Assembly (NCBI GenBank): GCA_025453505.1
Contig: JALOQG010000099.1
Location: 1-13,275, forward strand
DNA length: 13,275 bases
DNA from: Myxococcota bacterium
GTDB lineage: Bacteria; Myxococcota_A; UBA9160; PR03
Direction of reading: 5' to 3'
In this document: in pieces, positions 1 to 7,395 of the stretch
How the letters are laid out: the number at the start of each line of letters is the position of its first letter
Numbering within the stretch: position 1 is the first letter of the stretch
Translations under genes and position numbers: made by a program
Notes under the pieces: model-generated
What the model was told of the DNA's origin: nothing
Seen by the model: only the letters and a program-made list of their open reading frames with translations
Database searches by the model: none

Positions 1-240
1 TGTCGACAAGGAGAAGGCTCCGCACGGCTCGAGCGCGGAACACGCGGGATGCCGCAGCACCTCGCGGTGCGCGGGCAGGATGCAGGTCACCGCGTGTCCG
101 CGCGCGACCAGCGCCCGCGCGAGCCCCCCCGCGGCGTCGCCGAGCCCGCCGGTCTGCGCGAGCGGCGCCAGCTCCCACGTCGCGAAGTGGAGGCGCAGCG
201 GCTTCGGGCGCCGCGACGCGCGCGGAGCGCCCGCCTTCAA
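1..240 (-). CDS. glgA: Glycogen (starch) synthase, N-terminal 80 residues, cut by window edge
   Basis: GlgA transfers glucose from ADP-glucose to the non-reducing end of an alpha-1,4-glucan in the cytoplasm, the step after GlgC. Only the start of the N-terminal GT5 Rossmann domain is visible. Translation gives the family opening: a beta strand (LRLHFATWELAPL), the glycine-rich sugar-nucleotide loop QTGGLGDAAG (residues 29-38), a helix (GLARALVARGH) and the strand AVTCILPAHREV. The proposed start is a TTG at 240-238 that overlaps the glgC stop (TTGA), which suggests translational coupling. I see no Shine-Dalgarno sequence and no in-frame ATG between there and the conserved core, so the start is uncertain. 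The loop has Gln29 where most family members have the ADP-glucose-binding lysine of KxGG. Identity rests on this motif and on following glgC, and it is fairly secure despite the truncation. Confidence 0.85.
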   Translation of the reverse strand, partial: MKAGAPRASRRPKPLRLHFATWELAPLAQTGGLGDAAGGLARALVARGHAVTCILPAHREVLRHPACSALEPCGAFSLST

Positions 241-1490
241 TCGACGTCGAACTCGTCGCGCTGGCCGAAATCCTGGCGCGTCACGACCACCACGCCGCCT
301 TCGCTGACCGTGAAGCGCGCGCGATCGGCCTCGGGGTCCTCGCCGATCACTTCGCCGGCCGGGATGCGCACGCCCTTGTCCACGATGCAGCGCGTGAGGC
401 GCGCCTTGCGGCCGACGTCCACGCCCGGGAAGAGGATGCTGTCGTGCACGCTGGAGAAGCTGTTCACGCGCACGTTGTGGAACACGACGCTGCCCTCGAC
501 CTGCCCCCCGGAGAGGATCGTGCCGGAGCCCACGATCGAGTCGAGCGCCGAGCCGACGCGGTCCTTCGCCTCGTCCGCGAAGACGAATTTACAGGGACCG
601 CCGCCCGAGAGAACGCCGCGGATCGGCCACATCTCGTTGTAGAGGTTGAGGCGCGGGTGCACCGAGACGAGATCCATGTTCGCCTCGAAGAACGAGTCGA
701 TCGTGCCGACGTCGCGCCAGTAGCCGCGCGCGTGCTCGCTCTCGCCGGGACAGAGCTGCGTCATGAAGTCGTAGGCGGCGACCTTCACGCGTTCGTGGGC
801 GTGCGTGAGGATGTCGCGGCCGAAGTCGTGCGTGCTCGCCTCGAGCCCCGCGTTGCGGCGCAGTTCGTCGAGCATGATCCGGGTGCGGAACACGTAGTTC
901 CCCATCGACACCAGCGTGTGATCCGGGTCGCCCGGGATCGCAGGCGGGTCTTCCGGCTTCTCGACGAAGCCGCGCACCCAGCCGGAGGCGTCCACGTGCA
1001 CGCAGCCGAAGGCGCGCGCCTCGCTGCGCGGCACGCGCAGCGTCGCGACCGTGAGGTCCGCGCCCATCGCGCGGTGGTACTCGACCATCTGCGCGACGTC
1101 CATCTTGTAGATGTGGTCCGAGCCGAACACCAGCACGTCGGCCGGCTTCACGTCGCGCAGCAGGTCGAGGTTCTGGTAGATCGCGTCGGCCGTGCCGCGG
1201 AACCAGGTGGGACCGAGGTTCATCGCGGCGGGCACCGGCTCGATGAACTCGTCCACGACGGTGGAGGCCAGCGTCCAGCCGCGCGCGAGATGACGGACCA
1301 GCGAGGTCGCGCGGTACTGCGTCAGCACCTTGATGCGCTGGAAGCCGCTGTTCACGAGGTTCGAGAGCACGAAATCGACGAGCCGGTAGCGCCCGCCGAA
1401 ATGCACCGCCGGCTTCGACCGCTCGCGCGTCAGCGGAAGGAGACGCTTGCCCTCTCCGCCCGCGAGCACCAGCGCCAGGACGTCCCGCAC
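237..1490 (-). CDS. glgC: Glucose-1-phosphate adenylyltransferase (ADP-glucose pyrophosphorylase)
   Basis: GlgC makes ADP-glucose and pyrophosphate from ATP and glucose-1-phosphate, the committed and usually allosterically controlled step of bacterial glycogen synthesis. The 417-residue product has the usual family length. Visible motifs are the nucleotide loop LAGGEGKRLLPLT (residues 9-21), GTADAIYQN (99-107), GSDHIYKMD (123-131, Asp125 matching the catalytic Asp of the family), FVEKPE (175-180, Lys178 matching the glucose-1-phosphate-binding Lys), SMGNYVF and GYWRDVGTID. The C-terminal third (from about 305) has the hydrophobic hexapeptide periodicity of a left-handed beta helix. The start is a GTG, chosen because GGAGG lies 5 nt upstream and the conserved N-terminus begins there; the frame stays open further upstream but only as a shadow of the DUF547 gene. 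It lies 32 nt after the DUF547 gene and overlaps glgA by 3 nt, so glgC and glgA are clearly co-translated partners. Confidence 0.96.
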   Translation of the reverse strand: MRDVLALVLAGGEGKRLLPLTRERSKPAVHFGGRYRLVDFVLSNLVNSGFQRIKVLTQYRATSLVRHLARGWTLASTVVDEFIEPVPAAMNLGPTWFRGTADAIYQNLDLLRDVKPADVLVFGSDHIYKMDVAQMVEYHRAMGADLTVATLRVPRSEARAFGCVHVDASGWVRGFVEKPEDPPAIPGDPDHTLVSMGNYVFRTRIMLDELRRNAGLEASTHDFGRDILTHAHERVKVAAYDFMTQLCPGESEHARGYWRDVGTIDSFFEANMDLVSVHPRLNLYNEMWPIRGVLSGGGPCKFVFADEAKDRVGSALDSIVGSGTILSGGQVEGSVVFHNVRVNSFSSVHDSILFPGVDVGRKARLTRCIVDKGVRIPAGEVIGEDPEADRARFTVSEGGVVVVTRQDFGQRDEFDVD

Positions 1491-1495
1491 GCAAC

Positions 1496-1500
1496 CCTCC
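1496..1500 (-). promoter_or_regulatory. Ribosome binding site of glgC
   Basis: On the minus strand this reads GGAGG and stands 5 nt before the GTG at 1490-1488. It is one of the best Shine-Dalgarno matches in the window, and it fixes the glgC start far downstream of the longest open frame. Confidence 0.75.
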
Positions 1501-1511
1501 GTGTCGAAATC

Positions 1512-1517
1512 ATTGTA
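1512..1517 (-). promoter_or_regulatory. Possible -10 box upstream of glgC
   Basis: The minus strand reads TACAAT inside a short A+T-rich patch (about 1505-1527) that stands out in this GC-rich window. It lies 21 nt before the glgC GTG, partly in the 32-nt gap after the DUF547 stop codon. The spacing would give a short leader containing the GGAGG. I could not find a convincing -35 hexamer 16-18 nt upstream, so this is only a candidate internal promoter allowing glgCA to be expressed apart from the upstream genes. Confidence 0.3.
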
Positions 1518-1522
1518 TCGAG

Positions 1523-2338
1523 CTATCGGCCCGATCCATTGAGGGACCAGTCGTAGTCGAAGTAGGAAAGACGCGGCGACGGTCCGAGCCGGTCGATCGC
1601 CGCCGCCAACTCCGCGTCGGCGTGGCGGCGAATGAATGCCGGCACACCACCCGACGCCGCGAAATCTTCCTCGAACCATTGGAAGATCGACGAAACGCGC
1701 AGGCCGCCCGCTTCGACGCGCGCGCCCTTGTCGCGATTCGCGACGAATGCACGGGCCGCGGCGTCGAGTTGCGAGTCGAGCGTCTCGGGGCGGAACGGCT
1801 CGCGCGCGAGCGACGGGCACGACGTCGAGGCGCACACGATCGCCATGTGGATGCGCGGCTCGCCCATCGGACGCAGGATGTCGTGCTCGATCTCGTCGAG
1901 CGTCCGCATCGCACCCGCAGCGACGCCCGCGTCGCGCTTCCAGACCGGCCGCAGCAGCGAACCGACGTCCCGGATGCTGGCGATCGGTTGGTGGCGCGCC
2001 ACGACGTCCATCGCGAGCACGTTGTAGGCGTCGATCCAGAAGGCGAGCCGCTCGTCGCGACGCGTCGGTTCCACCGCCGCCGCGAGGCCGTCGAGCAGAC
2101 GCTTCCACTCCGGGTCGGACCCGAGCGCGGCGTAGTCCACGCGCGTGCCCACGACGTCGGCCACCGCGTGGGTGTGGCGTGCCAGCAGGTCCGCGTAGAG
2201 ATTGCGATCGAAACTCATCGGGGCGATGCGCTGGGCGGCGGCCGCAGAAGACAAGACCCCTGCAAGCAACGCCACGGCCAGCCAGGCCTTCCCACGAATC
2301 GCACTCCTCCGGATCGTCATGGTCTTCGAGTTCGTCAT
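1523..2338 (-). CDS. Exported DUF547 domain protein
   Basis: A DUF547-family protein of 271 residues whose biochemical role is unknown. Family landmarks are FWIDAYNVLAM (residues 100-110), IHMAIVCASTSCPSLARE (163-180, with the paired cysteines Cys169 and Cys174) and the near C-terminal YFDYDWSLN (259-267). The N-terminus is a Sec signal peptide: basic residues RRSAIRGK, then the hydrophobic run AWLAVALLAGVLSS and a likely cleavage after SSAAA. There is no lipobox cysteine and no twin-arginine motif, so a soluble periplasmic protein is expected. Three starts are possible: GTG 2377, ATG 2338 and ATG 2320. None has a strong Shine-Dalgarno site, and both ATGs leave the signal peptide intact. I chose 2338. 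It follows the WS/DGAT gene by 43 nt and precedes glgC by 32 nt, which suggests co-transcription. The family assignment is firm; the link to storage metabolism is only by position. Confidence 0.88.
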   Translation of the reverse strand: MTNSKTMTIRRSAIRGKAWLAVALLAGVLSSAAAAQRIAPMSFDRNLYADLLARHTHAVADVVGTRVDYAALGSDPEWKRLLDGLAAAVEPTRRDERLAFWIDAYNVLAMDVVARHQPIASIRDVGSLLRPVWKRDAGVAAGAMRTLDEIEHDILRPMGEPRIHMAIVCASTSCPSLAREPFRPETLDSQLDAAARAFVANRDKGARVEAGGLRVSSIFQWFEEDFAASGGVPAFIRRHADAELAAAIDRLGPSPRLSYFDYDWSLNGSGR

Positions 2339-2381
2339 GCCGGTTGGATGCCCCGTCAGCGCCGGCGTCGCGGGCACTCGT

Positions 2382-3797
2382 TCAGGCGGCGGCGTCCGCC
2401 GCGTCGCAGAGTTCGCGGAACGAGGCGTCGATCGCGCATACGAAGTCGTGCAGATCCGGGAACTGGTCCCAATCGCAGACGAAGCCCCAGTAGAGCCCCC
2501 CCGCGTACGAGAAGAGCGCGATGCCGAGACCCTGGGACGAGAAGAGCGGCACCATCGGATACGTCTCGGCCATGCGCGCGCCGAGCAGGTAGAGCGGGAT
2601 CTGCGGACCCGGAACGTTCGTCACCACGATGTTCGCGGTGCGGTTCTCGAACGCGAGCCGCGACGCCATCGACGCCAGCGTCGGCGCCGTCCACTCCGAT
2701 ACGGAAGTCAGCAGCTCCGCGCCGAGCGCCTGCTTGGTCTCCTTGAGCTGCTTCGTGATCTCGCGCACGCGCTCGACGCGGCGCTGGGGGTCGAGCTCCG
2801 CGATCGGCAGTTTCGCGACCATGCCCGAGACGCGATTGCCGAGCGCGCCGCGCTCGTGGTCCGCGCGCACGCTGACCGGACAGAAGGCGCGGAAGTCCAT
2901 CGCGCGCTGGCGGCCGATCGGGATGCCGCGCTGCTCGAGGAAGCGACCCACCGCGCCGGCGACGGTCGCGAGCACCACGTCGTTGACGGTGCCACCGAGG
3001 TGGTTCTTGACGCGCTTCACTTCGTCGATGTCGAAGCCGACCCAGTCGAAGCGGCGGTGCGGGCCGATCGGGCGGTTGAGCGGCGTGTCGGTGGCGGGCG
3101 AGAGCGCCGTGCGGATCGTCTCGCCGAAGGCGGAGACGGCCTCGGTGGCGCGGGCCGCCGCGCTGCCGGGATCGCGCACCGCAGCGCCGACGGCGCCGGC
3201 CATCGCGATCGGCACCTCGAAGCGACGCAGCACAGCGTCGCGAAGAAGCGTCCCTCCGCTCGGCGTCGGGTTCGGCATCCAGCGCGCCGCGGGCTCGAAC
3301 TCCTTGTCGGGCGCGGGCGAGAGCAGGACGGCCAGCAGGTCCACGCCCGAGACGCCGTCCACCATGCAGTGGTGCGTCTTGCAGATCAGCGCGAAGCGGT
3401 CGTGCTCGATGCCCTCGACGACCCACATCTCCCAGAGCGGCTTCCCGCGATCGAGCTGCTGGGACATGATGCGGCCGCAGAGGCGCTTGAGCTGCCGTTC
3501 GTCGCCCGGCGCAGGCAGCGCCGTGTGCCGCACGTGGTAGTGGATGTTGAAGCTCTCGTCGTCCACCCAGACGGGGTGGTTCTCGACCGGGATGTACGCG
3601 ATGCGCTGCCGGTAGCGCGGGATCCGGTGCAGCCGCGACGCGACGTAATCGCGGACCTTGTCGATGTCCACGCCACCGCTGGGCGTCGCGAGCGGCCCCT
3701 TCTCGAAGAGGAAGCAGCCCGCCACGTGCATGTGCGTATTGGAGCCCTCGAGGTCGAGGAAGCTCCGGTCCAGCGCGGAGAGGCGGTCGTAATGCAT
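2382..3797 (-). CDS. Wax ester synthase / acyl-CoA:diacylglycerol acyltransferase (WS/DGAT family)
   Basis: Enzymes of this family esterify fatty alcohols or diacylglycerol with acyl-CoA, forming wax esters or triacylglycerol that collect as lipid inclusions. The 471-residue length matches the bacterial family. The acyltransferase motif HHxxxDG is intact as THHCMVDG (His142, His143, Asp147, Gly148). Other landmarks are the N-terminal LSALDRSFLDLE, PLWEMWVVEG (120-129), the mid-protein GTVNDVVLATVAGAVGRFL and the C-terminal NVPGPQIPLYLLGA with GLGIALFSYAGGLYWGF. The start ATG has AAGGGA 4 nt upstream. It lies 66 nt after the endonuclease V gene and 43 nt before the DUF547 gene. Whether the main product is wax ester or triacylglycerol cannot be read from sequence, since many members do both. 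A single gene copy is seen here, while lipid-storing bacteria often carry several. Confidence 0.95.
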   Translation of the reverse strand: MHYDRLSALDRSFLDLEGSNTHMHVAGCFLFEKGPLATPSGGVDIDKVRDYVASRLHRIPRYRQRIAYIPVENHPVWVDDESFNIHYHVRHTALPAPGDERQLKRLCGRIMSQQLDRGKPLWEMWVVEGIEHDRFALICKTHHCMVDGVSGVDLLAVLLSPAPDKEFEPAARWMPNPTPSGGTLLRDAVLRRFEVPIAMAGAVGAAVRDPGSAAARATEAVSAFGETIRTALSPATDTPLNRPIGPHRRFDWVGFDIDEVKRVKNHLGGTVNDVVLATVAGAVGRFLEQRGIPIGRQRAMDFRAFCPVSVRADHERGALGNRVSGMVAKLPIAELDPQRRVERVREITKQLKETKQALGAELLTSVSEWTAPTLASMASRLAFENRTANIVVTNVPGPQIPLYLLGARMAETYPMVPLFSSQGLGIALFSYAGGLYWGFVCDWDQFPDLHDFVCAIDASFRELCDAADAAA

Positions 3798-3863
3798 GCG
3801 TTCCCTTTTCCCGCCCCCATGGCGCAGGATGACCGAGATCGGGAAAGCGGCAACCGAGCGCCG

Positions 3864-4535
3864 TCATCCCTCCCGGCGCAGGCGATTCACCTCGGCGTGT
3901 GCGGCGCGCGACGGCTCGGGAAGACGGTGCCGCGGCGCCAGCCGCAGCGTCCACGCGCACGCGGTCGCGAGCGACACGCGGTGACCGACGGACACGTAGA
4001 CCGGCGCGACGTCCGTCCGCGTGCGCAGCACGGTCCCGATCGTCTCTCCCTCGTGCACGAGCCGCGTGCGGCAGCCGCGACGCGCGCCGGGCTCGCGATG
4101 CGTCCCGACGAGGCGGCTCTTCGCGACGCCGATCGTCGGCACATCGAGCGCGACGCCCAGGTGGCACGCGATCCCGAAGCGGCGCGGATGGGCGCGCCCG
4201 TGTCCGTCGGCGATCACGAGATCGGGCCGCGCCTCGAGCTTCGCGAACGCTTCGAGCAGCGGCGGCAATTCGCGGAACGAGAGGTAGCCCGGCACGTAGG
4301 GAAAGCGCGCGACGCTGCGCGCGCCCACGCGTTCGACGAGCGCGCCGCTCGCGACGTCGAACACGACGACCGCCGCGAAGAGCACCGGCGAGAACCGGTC
4401 GAAGGAGACGTCGGCGCCGGCGACGCGCCGCACCGGGCCGAAGCGATCGACGTCCACGACGCGACCGCGCAGCCGTTCCTGGATCGCGCGGGCCCCGGCG
4501 ACCGTCGGAACGTCGCTTGCGAGGCCGCGGTCCAA
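3864..4535 (-). CDS. nfi: Endonuclease V (deoxyinosine 3' endonuclease)
   Basis: Endonuclease V nicks DNA one nucleotide 3' of deoxyinosine and other deaminated bases, starting their repair. The product is 223 residues, the usual family length. The metal and catalytic residues all fall on family motifs: Asp42 in AGADVSF, the wedge segment YVPGYLSFRE with Tyr80 and Glu89, Asp110 in IADGHGRAHPRR and His116 in the same motif, then IGVAKSRLVG. No ATG exists before the core. A TTG at 4535-4533, 7 nt after the sucA stop, gives near-family numbering and is my chosen start; it has no clear Shine-Dalgarno, so translation may depend on coupling to sucA. This frame is also open upstream across the 3' part of sucA, which can mislead gene callers into a fusion. 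Its neighbours are metabolic, so a shared function with them is not implied. Confidence 0.9.
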   Translation of the reverse strand: MDRGLASDVPTVAGARAIQERLRGRVVDVDRFGPVRRVAGADVSFDRFSPVLFAAVVVFDVASGALVERVGARSVARFPYVPGYLSFRELPPLLEAFAKLEARPDLVIADGHGRAHPRRFGIACHLGVALDVPTIGVAKSRLVGTHREPGARRGCRTRLVHEGETIGTVLRTRTDVAPVYVSVGHRVSLATACAWTLRLAPRHRLPEPSRAAHAEVNRLRREG

Positions 4536-4542
4536 TGCGACG

Positions 4543-7298
4543 TCAGTCGGAGAAGGCGTCGAAGAGCAGCTTGCCCTGGCGCTGCTTGTGGAGACGCATC
4601 GAGCCGCCGGCGGGCGCGGCAGCTTCGCGGCGCCCGGCGTAGCGAAGGCGGCGTCCCCGCGGCAGCGCGGCTTCGAGTCGATCCGAGACGAAGAACCACG
4701 GGCCCATGTTCTTCGGCTCTTCCTGCACCCAGACGATCTGCTCCGCCTGCGTGTACGGCTCGAGCGCTCGCGCGATGGCCGCGTCGTCCCACGGATACAG
4801 TTGCTCGACGCGCACGATCGCTGCTTCGGCCTGAGGTCGTAGAAGACCTTGCCGGAGCAGAAGAGGACGCGCCGCACGGACTCGGGCGCGGCCGCGCAGG
4901 CGAGATCGGGGATCACGGTCTGGAAGCCGCCGGTCGCGAGATCGCCCGGGTGCGAGACCGCACGCGGCGCGCGCAGCAGGCTCTTCGGCGTGAAGATCAC
5001 GAGCGGCGCGCGGAAATTGCGGCGCATCTGGCGGCGCAACACGTGGAAGTACTGGGCCGGCGTCGAGCAGTTCACCACCTGCAGGTTGTCTTCGGCGCAG
5101 AGCTGGAGATAGCGCTCGATGCGCGCGCTCGAGTGCTCGGGACCCTGCCCTTCGTAGCCGTGGGGCAGCAGCATCGTCAGACCCGAGAGGCGGCCCCACT
5201 TCACCGCGGCCGACGCGACGAACTGGTCGATGATCACCTGGGCACCGTTCGCGAAGTCGCCGAACTGCGCCTCCCAGAGCACCAGCGTCATCGGATCCGC
5301 GACCGAGTAGCCGTACTCGAAGCCCAGCACCGCCGCCTCGGAGAGATGGCTGTCGTACACCTCGAAGCGGCCCTGGTTCGCGGACAGATGCGCGAGCGGC
5401 GCGTATTCGACCTCGCTGGTCTGGTCGACCAGCACCGCGTGTCGGTGCGAAAAGGTGCCGCGCGAGGAGTCCTGGCCCGAGAGCCGCACGTTGTAGCCCT
5501 CGAGCAGCAGCGTGCCGTAGGCCAGCGCCTCGGCGAAGGCCCAGTCGATCTCGCCGTCCTCGGCGATCGCCTTGGCGCGGCGATCGAGGAACGGCTTCAG
5601 CTTCTTGTGCAGCTCGAAGCCCGCCGGCGTCTGCGCGATGCGCTCGGCGACTTGCTGCAGGCGCTCGACCGACACCGCGGTCTCGACCGCCTCCTTCGGC
5701 GCGCGCCGGTCGAAGCCGGTCCACGGCCCGCGCGGTTCGTAGGGCTCGTCGGGGCCGGGCGGCTGCACCTTGATCGCGGCGAGCGCCGTCTGGAGCTCGT
5801 CGGAGAGCTTGCGCTCGATCTCTTCGGCGTCGGACGCCTCGAGCGCGCCGCTCGCGATCAACTGGTCGGTGTAGAGCCGGCGCACGGACGGGCGCTCGCG
5901 GATCTTCTCGTAGAGGAGCGGCTGCGTGAACGCGGGCTCGTCGCTCTCGTTGTGGCCGTGGCGCCGGTAGCAGACGAGGTCGATCACCACGTCCTCGGCG
6001 AAACGCTGGCGGTAGTCGAACGCGAGACGCGCGACGTGGACCACGGCCTCGGGGTCGTCGCCGTTCACGTGGAAGATCGGCACCTGGATCATCTTCGCGA
6101 CGTCCGAGCAGTAGAGCGTCGAGCGCGTCTCGGCCGGCGTCGCGGTGAAGCCGATCTGGTTGTTGATGATCACGTGGATCGTGCCGCCGGTGGAGTAGCC
6201 GTTCAGCTTCGAGAGATTCAGCGTTTCGGGGACGATGCCCTGGCCGGCGAACGCGGCGTCGCCGTGGATCAGCAGCGGGACGACGCTGCGCCCGCGCAGG
6301 TCGCCGAGCATCAGCTGCTTGGCGCGCGCACGCCCCTCGACGACGGGGTTCACGGCTTCGAGGTGCGAGGGGTTGCCCGTCAGCGACAGGTGCACGCGCT
6401 GGCCGGCGCGCGTCCTGCGATCCGTCGAGTAGCCCTTGTGGTACTTCACGTCGCCCGAGCCGAACGGCGACTCGATGTCCTCGATGTCCTCGAACTCCGA
6501 GAAGATCATCTCGTAGGATTTGTCGAGCAGGTTCGCGAGCACGTTGAGCCGGCCGCGATGCGCCATGCCGAGCACGAACTCGCGCACGCCGTGAGCCGGC
6601 GCCTCCTCGACCAGCGAGTCGAGCAGCGGGATCAGGGACTCGGCGCCTTCGAGACCGAAGCGCTTCTGTCCGAGGAAGCGCGTCTGGAGGAAGCGCTCGA
6701 AGAGTTCGGAGGCGGAGAGGTTCTCGAGGATGTGCTCGCGCTCTTCGGCGTCGAGAACGGTCTTGTTGCGCGTCTCTTCGAGCCGACGCTGGAGCCAGGC
6801 CTTGCGGCCCGGATCCTGGATGTGCGTGAACTCGACGCCGACCTTGCCGCAGTAGGTCTCGCGCAGCGTCGCGAGGATCTGCTCGAGCGGCTGTACGGGC
6901 CCGCCCGGCAGATCGCCGGCGAGGAAGCTCCGCGACAGATCGTCGTGCCCGAATCCGTAGTGCGCCGGGTCGAGTTCCGGGAAGTACTTCGCGCGGCCGC
7001 CGAGCGGGTCGATGTCCGCCACGCGATGCCCGCGCGCGCGATACGAGTGGATCAGGCGCAGCGCGCGCGCCTGCTTCTCCGCTTCGCGCGCGTCGAGCGC
7101 GACGGGCGACGACGAGGGCCGGAAATACGCGGCCCACGCGGGATCGACGGAGCCCGGATCGATCGCGTAGCGATCGCGGATCTCCTCGACGACCGCGGCG
7201 TTGATGCCGAAGTCGGCGAGCGGGTCGATTCCGTTGCGGGGAGCCTCGGTAGGGGGGAGAGCCGAGGGTTCCGGTGGCCGGGCGCTGCCTTCGGACAT
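4543..7298 (-). CDS. sucA: 2-oxoglutarate dehydrogenase E1 component, frame-disrupted near 4830
   Basis: This thiamine-diphosphate enzyme decarboxylates 2-oxoglutarate in the TCA-cycle complex and passes the succinyl group to the E2 lipoyl domain. The start ATG at 7298 opens with a variable leader, then the E2-binding-type helix (FGINAAVVEEIRDRYAIDP). The catalytic core shows HRGRLNVLANLLD, NPSHLEAVNPVVEG, the diphosphate/metal motif GDAAFAGQG followed by NNQIGFT, YRRHGHNESDEPAFTQP, then the transketolase-like part WEAQFGDFANGAQ, PHGYEGQGPEHSSARIER and IFTPKSLLR. After CSGKVFYDL (about residue 822) the reading must change frame to continue with AIVRVEQLYPW, EEPKNMGPWFFVSDRL and KQRQGKLLFDAFSD, ending at TGA 4545-4543. 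Rebuilt length is about 918 residues, normal for the family. A possible SD (AAGAGG) is about 12 nt before the ATG. sucB, usually next, is absent; nfi follows instead. As written the gene is broken, but the intact conservation of both halves suggests an assembly error or a very recent mutation. Confidence 0.9.
4819..4840 (-). other. Frame break with short deletion in sucA
   Basis: On the minus strand the codons for YDL end at 4833 and the conserved AIVRVEQLYP resumes at GCG 4821-4819 in another frame, with only 11 nt (AGGCCGAAGCA) between. From my memory of E. coli SucA, about 12 residues (36 nt) lie between the same two motifs. So about 25 nt seem to be missing, which also explains the frame change. 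The site is in a surface loop of the C-terminal transketolase-like domain. I cannot tell assembly collapse from a true mutation using one sequence. Confidence 0.8.
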
Positions 7299-7395
7299 CG
7301 AGCGCTGGATCCTCTTGCCTCGTGCGAGCGACGTCGCGCGGGAAGTCGAGATTACCCGACTGTCATCGGCAGATCCATGCGAGGACTGAGTGAGA
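7299..7395. other. 97-nt gap between the kinase gene and sucA
   Basis: This is the longest non-coding stretch in the window, and it is where a promoter for the sucA-nfi-WS/DGAT-DUF547-glgCA run would be expected. It is slightly richer in A+T than its surroundings. I found no convincing pair of -35 and -10 hexamers, no rho-independent terminator with a U tract and no riboswitch-like structure. A 6-bp inverted repeat at its left end overlaps the kinase stop codon. Confidence 0.5.

Noticed and set aside
237..2108. A longer glgC frame starting at 2108
   Set aside because: The extra 206 residues are Arg-rich noise antisense-free but out of frame with the DUF547 gene; the GGAGG-preceded GTG at 1490 matches the family N-terminus.
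4822..4840. Programmed ribosomal frameshift in sucA
   Set aside because: No slippery heptamer or downstream structure is evident, the loop is also shorter by about 8 residues than in relatives, and sucA is not known for programmed frameshifting.
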